From: Spirosoma oryzae
GTDB taxonomy: Bacteria; Bacteroidota; Bacteroidia; Cytophagales; Spirosomataceae
DNA length: 64,000 bases
Direction: 5' to 3'
NCBI RefSeq assembly: GCF_003002825.1
Contig: NZ_PVTE01000007.1
Location: 62,001-126,000 of the forward strand
Part shown: piece after piece, positions 44,678 to 54,209 of the stretch
Numbering within the stretch: position 1 is the stretch's first letter
Layout: the number at the start of each line of letters is the position of its first letter
Position numbers and translations under genes: made by a program
Notes under the pieces: model-generated
The model's input: only the letters and a program-made list of their open reading frames with translations
What the model was told of the DNA's origin: nothing
The model's database searches: none

Positions 44678-45805
44678 ATGATCCGTTTTACACAGTTTGT
44701 TTGCCCGCTGCTCATTGCTTTTTCGTTTCTGATTCATCCGGCCGCTTTTGGGCAATCGTACGTCATGATCGGCTACGTGACGGGCGACGGCTGGACGAAA
44801 GAACAGATTCAGGCGCGCAAACTGACGCACATCAACTACGCCTTTGCCGTGCCCGATTCGACGGGCGGGCTGGAGCCGATGAAGGCGAAAGACGAAGCGA
44901 ACATGGCCGCGCTGACCAGCCTGCGGTCGGTCAATAAAGATCTGAAAATTCTGATTTCGATTGGCGGCTGGGGCGGTTGCAAATACTTTTCCGACGCAGC
45001 CCTGAACGACGCGTCGCGCCGGAAGTTTGCCGATGCGGCTGTGGCGCTGCTCAAGAAAAACAAACTCGATGGGGTCGACATCGACTGGGAATATCCGGCC
45101 CAAATCGGGGCGGGGAATATTTTCCGGCCGGAAGACAAGCAGAACTACACGCTGTTTCTAAAGGCACTGCGCGACCGGCTCGATGAAGAAGGCAAGCGCG
45201 ACAACCGGACGGGTAAGAACCACTACCTGCTGACGTCGGCAACCGGGGGCGATACGGCCTTTGTGAACCATACCGAACTGGCCAACGCGCAGAAATACCT
45301 CGACTATGTAAACATCATGACGTACGACCTGTACCACGGTAACGACAAGCAGACCGGGCACCACAGTCCGCTTTATCAGTCAGACCCGGCTCCGCATGCC
45401 CGTACCGGTAGCGTCACGGCGGTAGAAGGACACATCAAGGCGGGTGTTCCGGCCAGCAAGATCGTGCTGGGCGTACCATTTTACGGTCGCGGCTGGACCG
45501 AGGTGACGCCCGAAAATAAGGGTTTGTATCAGCCTGCGCCGGGTAAACATTACTTTATCAGCTACGATGAACTGATGGCGAAATACATCAACAAAAATGG
45601 CTTTACCCGCTACTGGGACGATACGGCCAAATCGCCTTACCTGTGGAATCCGACGCAGCGCATGTTTATTTCCTACGCCGACGCGGAATCGCTGAAAAAC
45701 CGGGTCGACTACGTGAAGTCGAAAAAGCTGGCGGGGATCATGTTCTGGGAATACATTTACGATCTCAAGCAGAAAGACGTCCTACTGGATGCTATGAAAT
45801 TTTAA
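44678..45805 (+). CDS. GH18 chitinase, secreted
   Basis: From the ATG at 44678 the 375-residue protein has a signal peptide (RFTQFVCPLLIAFSFLI, cleavage near AAFGQ); an upstream start at 44540 adds 46 unrelated residues. The GH18 barrel shows SIGGWGG (about 95-100) and the catalytic DxxDxDxE motif at D131-E138 (DGVDIDWEYP), then MTYDLYHG and GIMFWEYIYD. It hydrolyses chitin or related N-acetylglucosamine polymers with retention. There is no binding domain. It stands alone, with long inverted low-complexity tracts downstream. Confidence 0.95.
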   Translation: MIRFTQFVCPLLIAFSFLIHPAAFGQSYVMIGYVTGDGWTKEQIQARKLTHINYAFAVPDSTGGLEPMKAKDEANMAALTSLRSVNKDLKILISIGGWGGCKYFSDAALNDASRRKFADAAVALLKKNKLDGVDIDWEYPAQIGAGNIFRPEDKQNYTLFLKALRDRLDEEGKRDNRTGKNHYLLTSATGGDTAFVNHTELANAQKYLDYVNIMTYDLYHGNDKQTGHHSPLYQSDPAPHARTGSVTAVEGHIKAGVPASKIVLGVPFYGRGWTEVTPENKGLYQPAPGKHYFISYDELMAKYINKNGFTRYWDDTAKSPYLWNPTQRMFISYADAESLKNRVDYVKSKKLAGIMFWEYIYDLKQKDVLLDAMKF

Positions 45806-45950
45806 AGTTGTAAAGTCGTAGAGTTGGATAGTTGTAGAGTTATAAAGTCGTAGAGTCGTAAAGTTATAGAGTTGGCTGACGCGTCTAGTTCCGGCGGTAG
45901 CCAACTTTACAACCATCCAACTCTAAAACTTTACAACTTCATAAAGTAAG
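45806..45950. repeat. Inverted low-complexity tracts (AGTTGTAAAGTCGTAGAG type)
   Basis: Eight or so units of AGTT(G/A)TAAAGT/CGTAGAGT fill 45806-45877, and the complement (CCAACTTTACAACCATCCAA, CTCTAAAACTTTACAACTT) lies at 45901-45945. They form the largest of the intergenic inverted tracts and separate the chitinase from the arabinofuranosidase gene. Confidence 0.85.
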
Positions 45951-46046
45951 TTAAGATAGTAGCAGTTCCGGTAAAGAAAGGAGACATAGCCGGGCGGGTA
46001 AATGCGTACTTTCGTAGCTTCCGCTACGAACCGTATGCCCCTGACC

Positions 46047-48491
46047 ATGAACCAGAAACTGCTTCATTTTCTCCATCGTATACTCCCCGGTCTGCTTGTT
46101 ATGGCGCTGCCCTACGCAGGGCTGGCGCAAGTAACCAACAAACCTAAACCGACGCCGGCCAAAGGCGATTATCCCATTCAGCCGGTGCCCTTTACGGCGG
46201 TGAAAGTGACCGATCAGTTCTGGGCACCGCGCATCCGGCGTAACCATGACGTGACGATTCCGATTGCGCTCCAGCAATGTTACAGCACGGGCCGGGTCGA
46301 CAATTTTCTGGTGGCGGGCCATCTGAAGCAGGGGACCAAATTCTGCACGGAATACCCGTTCGATGACACCGACATTTATAAAATTATTGAGGGAGCGAGT
46401 TACTCGATTCAAACTTTTCCTGATAAAAAACTCGAAGCCCGTGTCGATTCGCTGATTACGTACGTGGCTGCGGCACAGGAGCCGGACGGCTACCTCTACA
46501 CGGCCCGTACCATCGATCCGGCGCACCCACACCCGTGGTCGGGACTGAAACGCTGGGAAAAAGAGTCGGACCTGAGCCATGAACTTTACAACAGCGGGCA
46601 CCTCTTCGAAGCGGCCGCTGCCCACTACCTGGCGACGGGTAAAAAAACGCTGCTGAACGTCGCAACCAAGAACGCTGACCTGCTGGTGAAGGATTTCGGT
46701 CCCGGTAAGTTGCGCTATTCACCCGGTCATCAGATCGTGGAAATGGGGTTGGTGAAACTCTATCGTGTGACTGGCAAAAAAGACTACCTCGATCTGGCTA
46801 AGTTCCTGCTCGACGTACGGGGTAAGGGTACCGAGTACAGTCAGGATCACAAACCCGTGACGCAGCAGACGACCGCCGTGGGACATGCCGTCCGCGCGAC
46901 GTACATGTATTCGGGCATGGCCGACGTAGCGGCTATCACTGGCGACAAAGCCTATGTCAACGCGATCGATAAAATCTGGCACGACGTGGTCGACAGCAAA
47001 TACTACCTGACGGGTGGTATCGGTGCTGAAGGCGGGCACGAAGGCTTCGGCGACGACTATAACCTGCCTAACATGAGCGCGTACAACGAAACCTGCGCGG
47101 CTATTGGGGAGATTTACTGGAATCAGCGCCTGTTTCTGCTGCATGGCGACGCCAAGTTCTACGACATACTCGAACGGACCTTGTACAACGGCATGCTGTC
47201 GGGCGTATCGCTCAGTGGCGATCGCTTTTTTTACCCCAATCCGCTCGAATCGCGCGGTCAGCACACGCGGGCGGCCTGGTTTGGTTGTGCCTGCTGCCCC
47301 AGCAACGTCTGCCGGTTCATTCCGTCGATGCCGGGCTATGTCTACGCGCAACGTGGTAATCGGCTCTATGCCAACCTGTTCGTGAACAGCACCGCTACCG
47401 TCTCGCTCGACGGGAAGGCGGTCACGGTGATGCAGGAAACGCGCTATCCGTGGGACGGTGACGTTGCCTTTACGCTGAATCCGGCCAAAACAGGCGCGTT
47501 CGATCTGGCGATTCGGGTGCCGGGCTGGGCGCAGAACCAACCCGTGCCGGGCGATCTGTACCGCTTTGCCAGTCAGCAGGAGAGTCCTGTCGTGCTGACA
47601 ATCAACGGGAAGAAAGCGACGTACAAACTGGAAAATGGCTACGCTATTCTGAATCAGACCTGGAAAAAAGGGGATGTCGTGCGCCTGTCACTGCCGATGG
47701 ATGTTCGGCGGGTCGTGGCAAACGAAAAGATAAAAGCCGACCAGCATAAAGTAGCGCTGGAACGTGGCCCAATCGTCTACTGCACCGAATGGCCCGATTC
47801 GCCCGATGGGCACGTCCTCGACATGATCCTGCCCGACACGGCCCAACTGACGGCTTCGTACAAGTCGGGGAAGCTGGGTGGCGTCGAAGAGATCACGGCC
47901 AATGTGCAGAAAGTACGGCGCGATGCGAACAATCAACTGGCGTTCAGCCCGGCCCAGTTAACGGCTATTCCGTACTATGCCTGGGCAAACCGGGGCAATG
48001 GAGAGATGAGCGTCTGGCTGGCTACGCAACCTACAGCCGCCCGCGTCACACCAGCCCCGACGATTGCGTCGACCAGCAAGCTGTCGGCCTCGACACCCAG
48101 CAAGACGCTGATGGCGCTGAACGACCGGGAGACACCCAAGAACTCCAACGACCACGACAACATCTACTACCACTGGTGGCCGAAAAAAGACACGACGCAG
48201 TGGGTGCAATACACCTTCGCCAAACCGACGACTGTCGCGTCGTCGAAGGTATACTGGTTCGATGATAGCCCGTGGGGCGGATGCCGTATCCCGGCCGGCT
48301 GGAAACTGCTGTACCAGACGCCCGCCGGTGAGTGGAAACCCGTTACGAATACGACGCCCTACGCGGTCACGAAAGATCAGTTCGACACCGTTACGTTCGA
48401 ACCCGTCGAGACCAGCGCCCTCCGCATGGAAATCCAGTTGCCGAAAGAAGCGTCTGCCGGTATTATCGAGTGGAGTGTATCCAACAAGTAA
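46047..48491 (+). CDS. GH127-type beta-L-arabinofuranosidase, secreted
   Basis: From the ATG at 46047 (46035 also possible) the protein is about 814 residues with a signal peptide (NQKLLHFLHRILPGLLVMAL, cleavage after GLAQ). It begins VKVTDQFWAPRIRRNHDVTI, the usual GH127/DUF1680 opening; DGYLYTA, the Glu-containing NMSAYNETCAAIGEIYWN, and FGCACCPSNVCRF follow, the last carrying the cysteine cluster that holds zinc and the catalytic Cys. A C-terminal discoidin-like beta region comes after about residue 690. The enzyme removes terminal beta-L-arabinofuranose from plant glycans. It is followed by a relative at 48612. Confidence 0.9.
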   Translation: MNQKLLHFLHRILPGLLVMALPYAGLAQVTNKPKPTPAKGDYPIQPVPFTAVKVTDQFWAPRIRRNHDVTIPIALQQCYSTGRVDNFLVAGHLKQGTKFCTEYPFDDTDIYKIIEGASYSIQTFPDKKLEARVDSLITYVAAAQEPDGYLYTARTIDPAHPHPWSGLKRWEKESDLSHELYNSGHLFEAAAAHYLATGKKTLLNVATKNADLLVKDFGPGKLRYSPGHQIVEMGLVKLYRVTGKKDYLDLAKFLLDVRGKGTEYSQDHKPVTQQTTAVGHAVRATYMYSGMADVAAITGDKAYVNAIDKIWHDVVDSKYYLTGGIGAEGGHEGFGDDYNLPNMSAYNETCAAIGEIYWNQRLFLLHGDAKFYDILERTLYNGMLSGVSLSGDRFFYPNPLESRGQHTRAAWFGCACCPSNVCRFIPSMPGYVYAQRGNRLYANLFVNSTATVSLDGKAVTVMQETRYPWDGDVAFTLNPAKTGAFDLAIRVPGWAQNQPVPGDLYRFASQQESPVVLTINGKKATYKLENGYAILNQTWKKGDVVRLSLPMDVRRVVANEKIKADQHKVALERGPIVYCTEWPDSPDGHVLDMILPDTAQLTASYKSGKLGGVEEITANVQKVRRDANNQLAFSPAQLTAIPYYAWANRGNGEMSVWLATQPTAARVTPAPTIASTSKLSASTPSKTLMALNDRETPKNSNDHDNIYYHWWPKKDTTQWVQYTFAKPTTVASSKVYWFDDSPWGGCRIPAGWKLLYQTPAGEWKPVTNTTPYAVTKDQFDTVTFEPVETSALRMEIQLPKEASAGIIEWSVSNK

Positions 48492-48494
48492 AAG

Positions 48495-48598
48495 GTGTAG
48501 CCCAGACGTCCACGTCTGGTGGCCGGTAGGCCAACTGTTAACAGCGGAAGCTTTTTTGGTCGCTTTGCGCCCACCAGACGTGGACGTCTGGGCTACAC
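48495..48598. repeat. Perfect 28-bp inverted repeat, dispersed palindromic element
   Basis: GTGTAGCCCAGACGTCCACG, continuing to 48522, is repeated exactly in inverse at 48571-48598, with a 48-base spacer that contains GTTAACAG and a T-run (TTTTTT at 48552-48557). Inside each arm CCAGACGTCCACGTCTGG is itself palindromic. One arm of the same element, with one mismatch, is at 20267. It sits between the two arabinofuranosidase-type genes. Confidence 0.95.
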
Positions 48599-48611
48599 AA
48601 TACCCCGTATC

Positions 48612-50993
48612 ATGAAATTACCGTCAAAACTCCCGTTGCTCGTTGCAACCATCGCTCTTTCAACATCCGTTGCGGCACTCTTCCCCTCTTTCGCTCTTTG
48701 TCAAACCTACCTCCCCGAGCAGGCCGACAGCCGCGTGAAGGTGAAAACTGCCGTGCCGGTGCGGGCCTATTCGTTCGCGCCGGGCGACGTCAAGCTACTC
48801 GCCAGTCCGTTCAAAACGGCGCAGGAAGCCGACACACGCTTTCTGCTGGGTCTGAAACCGGATCGCCTGCTGTCGCAGTTTCGGACGCATTCGGGGCTGA
48901 AGCCGAAGGGCGAGATCTACGGCGGCTGGGAGTCGTCGGGGCTGGCCGGGCATTCGCTGGGGCATTACCTGTCGGCGATGGCCTTGCACTACGCGGCTAC
49001 CAACGACCCCGAGTTTAAAAAGCGTGTCGACTACGTGGTCGATGAGCTGGCCGAGTGTCAGCAGGCGCGGAAGACGGGTTATGTTGGGGCCATCCCCAAA
49101 GAAGATACCGTGTTTACGGAAGTGTCGAACGGCATTATCCGGTCGCGGGGCTTCGACCTGAACGGCGCGTGGTCGCCCTGGTATACCGTGCATAAAGTCA
49201 TGTCCGGTCTTCTGGATGCGTACCTGTATACCGGTAACAGCAAAGCGCTGGCGGTCGAAACAGGCATGGCCGACTGGACCGGCGACATCCTGAAAAACCT
49301 GACCGACGAACAGATTCAGCAGATGCTGCTCTGCGAATACGGCGGCATGAACGACGTGCTGGTGAACACCTACGCCCTGACCGGCAACAAAAAATACCTC
49401 GATCTGTCGTACAAATTCCACGACCGGCGCGTACTCGATTCACTGGCTCATCAGCGCGACATCCTGCCCGGACGCCATTCGAACACGCAGATTCCTAAGC
49501 TCATCGGCACAATCCGGCGGTACGAACTGACCGGTAGTCAGCCCGATTTTGCCATGTCGAATTTTTTCTGGAACACGGTCGTCAACCACCATACCTACGC
49601 CCCCGGCGGTAACAGCAACTACGAATACCTGAGTACGCCCGATCAGCTCAACGACAAGCTGACCGACAATACGATGGAGACCTGCAACACGCACAACATG
49701 CTGAAACTGACCCGGCATCTGTTCGCGCTGCGGCCTACCGCTTCGTACATGGATTTCTACGAACGGGCGTTGTACAACCACATTCTGGCGTCGCAGAACC
49801 ATCAGGACGGCATGGTTTGCTACTTCGTGCCGCTGCGGATGGGTACGCGGAAACACTTCAGCAACGAAGAAGAAGATTTTACCTGCTGCGTCGGGACGGG
49901 GATGGAAAACCACGTCAAATACGGCGAGAGCATTTACTTTAAAGGCGCTGATGGGAGCCTGTTTGTCAACCTGTTTATCCCCTCGGAACTGAACTGGAAC
50001 GAAAAGGGGCTGCACCTGACGATGAACGCCAACCTGCCCGGCAGTGCTGCCGTTTCCCTGACGATACAGGCTGATAAGGCCGTGACACTGCCGATTCGAA
50101 TTCGTAAACCGGCCTGGCTCGGTGGCGACATGGTTGTGCGGGTAAATGGGAAAGTCGTGTCGCAGACGATGCAGGACGGCTACGTGGTCGTGTCCCGGAC
50201 GTGGAAAACCGGCGACAAAATCGACCTGACGCTACCGGCTAATCTGCGCTATCTGGCCATGCCCGACAACCCGGCCCGGCAGGCGTTCTTCTACGGTCCC
50301 GTGTTGCTGGCCGGTGATCTGGGTGCTACCGAACCTGACCCCACGCAGGGCGTTCCCGTCTTCGTAACCAGCACGGCCGACCCTAACGCATGGATCAAAG
50401 CGACGGATAAGCCCCTGGAGTTCCGCACGAGCAGCACCGGCGGTCAGTCGGCGGTGACGCTACGGCCGTTCTATGAGTTGCAAAAAAACTTCTACACGGT
50501 CTACTGGGACGTATTTACGCCCGACAGCTGGCAGAAGCAGCAGGTCGTTTACGAACAGAAACGCCGGGAAGCCGCCGACCTCGAACGCCGGACCGTCGAT
50601 CTGTTGCGACTCGGTGAGATGCAGCCCGAACGCGACCATAACCTGACCGGCGACAAGCTGGAAGTGGGTGAAGACCATACCCGCAAATTCCGCGTTGCCA
50701 ACGCCGGCAGTGCCATGACATTCACGATGAAAGCCGACCCCGACAAGCAGAATATCCTGATCGGAACCTATTGGGGCATGGACAACCGGGGCCGCCTGTT
50801 CGACGTTGCCGTGGATGGTAACGTGATTGCCAGCGAAGACCTCAACAAGTACAAGGAAAGTCGCTTCTACGATATTTCGTATAAGTTGCCCATCGAACTC
50901 ACAAAAGGCAAAACGTCGGTAACGATCAAGCTACAGGCAAAGCCCAACAACGCGGCTGGCCCCGTCTACGGTGTTCGTATGGTGCGGGAATAG
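48612..50993 (+). CDS. GH127/GH146-like arabinofuranosidase-family protein, secreted
   Basis: From the ATG at 48612 the protein is 793 residues; the frame upstream of it is the inverted repeat. A signal peptide (KLPSKLPLLVATIALSTS, cleavage after CQ) is followed by AYSFAPGDVKLLASPFKTAQ and GWESSGLAGHSLGHYLSAMA, the DUF1680 pattern of the GH146 branch. The Glu/Cys centre is CNTHNMLKLTRHLF and FTCCVGTGMENH. The C-terminal part (from about residue 660) is a beta-sandwich module. It probably acts with the GH127 enzyme upstream on arabinose side chains; no SusCD pair is next to them. Confidence 0.9.
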   Translation: MKLPSKLPLLVATIALSTSVAALFPSFALCQTYLPEQADSRVKVKTAVPVRAYSFAPGDVKLLASPFKTAQEADTRFLLGLKPDRLLSQFRTHSGLKPKGEIYGGWESSGLAGHSLGHYLSAMALHYAATNDPEFKKRVDYVVDELAECQQARKTGYVGAIPKEDTVFTEVSNGIIRSRGFDLNGAWSPWYTVHKVMSGLLDAYLYTGNSKALAVETGMADWTGDILKNLTDEQIQQMLLCEYGGMNDVLVNTYALTGNKKYLDLSYKFHDRRVLDSLAHQRDILPGRHSNTQIPKLIGTIRRYELTGSQPDFAMSNFFWNTVVNHHTYAPGGNSNYEYLSTPDQLNDKLTDNTMETCNTHNMLKLTRHLFALRPTASYMDFYERALYNHILASQNHQDGMVCYFVPLRMGTRKHFSNEEEDFTCCVGTGMENHVKYGESIYFKGADGSLFVNLFIPSELNWNEKGLHLTMNANLPGSAAVSLTIQADKAVTLPIRIRKPAWLGGDMVVRVNGKVVSQTMQDGYVVVSRTWKTGDKIDLTLPANLRYLAMPDNPARQAFFYGPVLLAGDLGATEPDPTQGVPVFVTSTADPNAWIKATDKPLEFRTSSTGGQSAVTLRPFYELQKNFYTVYWDVFTPDSWQKQQVVYEQKRREAADLERRTVDLLRLGEMQPERDHNLTGDKLEVGEDHTRKFRVANAGSAMTFTMKADPDKQNILIGTYWGMDNRGRLFDVAVDGNVIASEDLNKYKESRFYDISYKLPIELTKGKTSVTIKLQAKPNNAAGPVYGVRMVRE

Positions 50994-51017
50994 TCTCGAT
51001 AAGAATGATTAGTCAGC

Positions 51018-51050
51018 AAACGCCCGGTGGACTCATCGGGCGTTTACTGT
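51018..51050 (+). terminator. Intrinsic terminator after the GH146-like gene
   Basis: AAACGCCCG (51018-51026) and CGGGCGTTT (51037-51045) form a 9-bp stem with a 10-nt loop, followed by ACTGTTTT. It is 25 bases after the stop codon. Confidence 0.75.
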
Positions 51051-51153
51051 TTTAGGATGAATGCGTCCGAACGTCATGGTAAAACCTATTCCCTGCCCAT
51101 ATTTGTTAGTCTGTTATTGAGTCTATCGAAGAGCACCAGCCGACGCGCTGAAC

Positions 51154-51187
51154 CGCTCTTTCATTCTTTCGCTCTTTCACTCTTTCG
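51154..51187 (+). repeat. CTCTTTC-type tandem tract before nadE
   Basis: Four units of the kind GCTCTTTCATTCTTTC run up to 3 bases before the nadE start. No complementary arm was found nearby, unlike the other tracts. Confidence 0.75.
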
Positions 51188-51190
51188 TAG

Positions 51191-53293
51191 ATGCAACTGC
51201 TCAAAGTAGCCGCCGGTGTCCTGAATCAGATTCCGCTGGCCTGGGATCATAACAAGAAAAATATCATTGACGCTATTGCCGAAGCGCAGCGTCAGAACGT
51301 CAGTCTGCTGTGTCTGCCCGAGTTGTGTATCTCTGGGTATGGGTGCGAAGATGCGTTTTATGCGCAGAATACTATCGATCAGGCGGTCGAGTCGCTACTG
51401 GATATCGTCGGTTATACGGCTGACATTGCGGTGGCAGTGGGATTACCCCTGCGCCATAATAACCGTACCTACGACGTGGCCTGTCTGATCGCCAACAAGC
51501 GCATACTGGGCTTCGTCGCCAAGCAGTACCTGGCTAACAATGGTATTCACTACGAAACTCGCTGGTTCCAGCCGTGGTCGCCCTACGTACGCGACGAGAT
51601 CAGGATTGGCGGTCCGTCGCACGGCGATTTTGTGTATCCCTTCGGCGATATCGTGTTCGATCTGTCGGGCGTGCGGATCGGGTTTGAGATCTGTGAAGAC
51701 GCGTGGATCGCAAACCGCCCCGGCCGGATGCTCTACGAACGCGGCATCGACCTGATCCTGAATCCGTCCGCCAGTCATTTTGCTTTTATGAAGTCGCAGA
51801 CCCGTGAACGGTTTGTTGTCGACGGGTCTCGTTCGTTCGGTGTCAGCTATATCTACGCCAACCTGCTGGGCAACGAAGCCGGACGTGTGATTTATGACGG
51901 TGATGCGATGGTGGCATCGAACGGTGAACTGCTGGTGTCGGGGGCGCGGCTGAGCTATGAAGATGTCGTGATTGTTCCGGCCGTAGTCGACGTTGATCTG
52001 ACCCGGCTCAGTCAGGTACAGAATCGGGGAAACCTGGCGCTGGCGTACCCAAACCTGCGCGTCAGCGAGCGCTTCGACTGGCCCGAGGTCGCGCCTGTCA
52101 TCCAGAAAGCGGAGCTCGAAGCCTGGGAGCGGGGCGGCTATCTGAAAGAAGAAGAGTTTGCCCGCGCCGTGGCGCTTGGCCTGTTCGACTATCTGCGGAA
52201 AAGCCGTTCGCAGGGCTACGTACTGTCACTGAGTGGTGGGGCCGATTCGTCGGCCATTGCGGCTACCGTTTACCTGATGATTCGCATGGCCGTGGAGAAC
52301 ATCGGTATCGACGGGGTAAAGAAAAAGCTGGGCTACATCAAGTCGATTCAAGACTGCGACACACCCGAAGCGATGCTCGGTAAATTGCTGACGGTGATGT
52401 ATCAGGGTACCGCTAATTCCTCAGATGATACGTACCAGTCGGCGAAAGAGCTGGCCGAGGACATCGGCGCGACCTTCCTGAATATCGACATCGAAGGACT
52501 GGTAGAAACCTATCGCGGACTGATCGAGGGGCAGATTGGCCGCCAACTGTCGTGGGAAACCGACGATCTGACCCTGCAAAATATTCAGGCGCGGGTGCGT
52601 GCTCCAAGTATCTGGATGCTGGCCAACATCAACAATGCCCTGCTCCTGACGACCTCGAACCGCTCCGAAGCGGCTGTGGGTTATGCCACGATGGATGGCG
52701 ACACGTCGGGGAGTATTTCGCCGATTACGGGTATCGACAAGCACTTCCTGCGGGGCTGGCTGCGCTGGCTCGAAACAGTTGGCCTGAACGTGAAGAACGC
52801 GCCCGAACCGACCGACCGTACCAGCCTGGCTACGGACGACGACGTCCGGCCGACCGAACTGATAAAAGTGAAGGGTCTGCACCGGGTCAATAATCTGCAA
52901 CCCACTGCCGAACTGCGCCCCACCGACCGCAAGCAAACCGACGAGCAGGACCTGATGCCCTATGACGTGCTGAACTCCATCGAAGAGGCCGGCATCCGCG
53001 ACAAGCAGGCACCCGTCGACGTATTGAAACAGATTGAAGTGCGCTATGCCGGGCGGCACGACCGAGAGCAGCTGATGGGCTGGGTCGAGCGATTTTTCCG
53101 GCTGTGGAGCCGTAATCAGTGGAAGCGCGAACGATACGCCCCCAGCTTCCACCTAGACGATCACAACCTCGACCCCCGCTCGTGGTGCCGCTTCCCGATT
53201 CTGTCGGGCGGTTTCGAAAAAGAACTGGCCGCGATGCGCGACTGGGCGTCTGAGCAGAAGCCAAACAGCCGAAAAGGTAAGATTGGGTTTTAG
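51191..53293 (+). CDS. nadE: Glutamine-dependent NAD+ synthetase
   Basis: The 700-residue protein has an N-terminal nitrilase-type glutaminase domain (E44 in LCLPELCISGYG, a Lys in FVAKQYLANNG, Cys in GFEICEDAW). The C-terminal synthetase domain has the PP-loop LSLSGGADSSAIA, then ANINNALLLTTSNRSEAAVGY. It turns deamido-NAD to NAD using ammonia from glutamine. The length fits the large two-domain type. It ends 2 bases before the EamA transporter gene, so the two are translated together. pncB of the same pathway is at 13760. Confidence 0.97.
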   Translation: MQLLKVAAGVLNQIPLAWDHNKKNIIDAIAEAQRQNVSLLCLPELCISGYGCEDAFYAQNTIDQAVESLLDIVGYTADIAVAVGLPLRHNNRTYDVACLIANKRILGFVAKQYLANNGIHYETRWFQPWSPYVRDEIRIGGPSHGDFVYPFGDIVFDLSGVRIGFEICEDAWIANRPGRMLYERGIDLILNPSASHFAFMKSQTRERFVVDGSRSFGVSYIYANLLGNEAGRVIYDGDAMVASNGELLVSGARLSYEDVVIVPAVVDVDLTRLSQVQNRGNLALAYPNLRVSERFDWPEVAPVIQKAELEAWERGGYLKEEEFARAVALGLFDYLRKSRSQGYVLSLSGGADSSAIAATVYLMIRMAVENIGIDGVKKKLGYIKSIQDCDTPEAMLGKLLTVMYQGTANSSDDTYQSAKELAEDIGATFLNIDIEGLVETYRGLIEGQIGRQLSWETDDLTLQNIQARVRAPSIWMLANINNALLLTTSNRSEAAVGYATMDGDTSGSISPITGIDKHFLRGWLRWLETVGLNVKNAPEPTDRTSLATDDDVRPTELIKVKGLHRVNNLQPTAELRPTDRKQTDEQDLMPYDVLNSIEEAGIRDKQAPVDVLKQIEVRYAGRHDREQLMGWVERFFRLWSRNQWKRERYAPSFHLDDHNLDPRSWCRFPILSGGFEKELAAMRDWASEQKPNSRKGKIGF

Positions 53294-53295
53294 CA

Positions 53296-54153
53296 ATGCG
53301 TCAACTCGTTCCCGGAATTCTGTTTGCGGCTTTGTGGGCATCGGCGGCCGTCGCGACCAAGCTGGGTGTGCAGTCGGTGCCGCCCCTGGTGCTGGCAAAC
53401 GTTCGGTTCTTTATTGCCGGTACGGGTATGCTGCTGTTTGCCTATGGCGTACAGCGGACGCGTGATGCCTGGCCACGGGGAGTTGAATGGCGGCAGCTGT
53501 TTATTTTCTCGCTGCTCAACACAACCATTTACCTGGGTTGTTTCGTACTGGCACTCAAACAGGTATCGGCGGGTATTGGTAGCCTGAGTACGGCAACAAA
53601 CCCGTTGTTTATCACACTACTGTCGGCGGTCTGGCTGCGCCGTCGACCCGGCGTAAATGAAGTACTCGGCTTGTTACTAGGCTTGGCGGGCGTGGGCGTT
53701 GCAACCTATCCGCTGCTGCAAAACAGCTACGCGACTGTCGCGGGTATCCTGATCCTGCTGGTTGGCGTGGTGGTAGTGTCGGCGGCCACGGTTTACTACG
53801 CGGGGATCAGCTGGCGGTTACCGAACCTGGTCATTAACGGTTGGCAGGTATTATTGGGTGGGCTAACGCTCTTGCCCGTTACGTTGCTTACCGCTGATTT
53901 GAGCACCGCGCAGTACGACCTGCGTTTCTGGGGAGCAGTATGGTGGCTGATTCTGCCGGTGTCGGTCGGGGCGCTGCAACTCTGGTTTTTCCTGATTCGG
54001 CAGGACCCCGTTCGGGCGTCGCTGTTTCTGTACCTATGCCCCATCTTTGGCTTCGTCTACTCGTATGTGCTGTTAGGTGAACCGATTACGGTCTATACGA
54101 TGGTCGGGACGATGCTGGTGATTGTTGGGCTTTGGCTGGGGCGAAAAAAATAG
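53296..54153 (+). CDS. EamA/DMT-family transporter
   Basis: The 285-residue protein has ten predicted helices in two EamA repeats (repeat 1 opens GILFAALWASAAVATKLGV; repeat 2 has VVVVSAATVYYAGISWRL). The ending PITVYTMVGTMLVIVGLWLG is usual. Such proteins export or import amino acids or metabolites. It starts 2 bases after nadE, which suggests co-expression only; the substrate is unknown. Confidence 0.92.
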   Translation: MRQLVPGILFAALWASAAVATKLGVQSVPPLVLANVRFFIAGTGMLLFAYGVQRTRDAWPRGVEWRQLFIFSLLNTTIYLGCFVLALKQVSAGIGSLSTATNPLFITLLSAVWLRRRPGVNEVLGLLLGLAGVGVATYPLLQNSYATVAGILILLVGVVVVSAATVYYAGISWRLPNLVINGWQVLLGGLTLLPVTLLTADLSTAQYDLRFWGAVWWLILPVSVGALQLWFFLIRQDPVRASLFLYLCPIFGFVYSYVLLGEPITVYTMVGTMLVIVGLWLGRKK

Positions 54154-54209
54154 GAGCGACCCGGTGGGCCACTCCTGATAGGCTATAAGAAAGTGCGATG
54201 CGGTATACG

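Noticed and set aside
46719..47540. 273-codon minus-strand frame inside the GH127 gene
   Set aside because: Antisense shadow in G+C-rich coding DNA; the plus strand has clear GH127 motifs.
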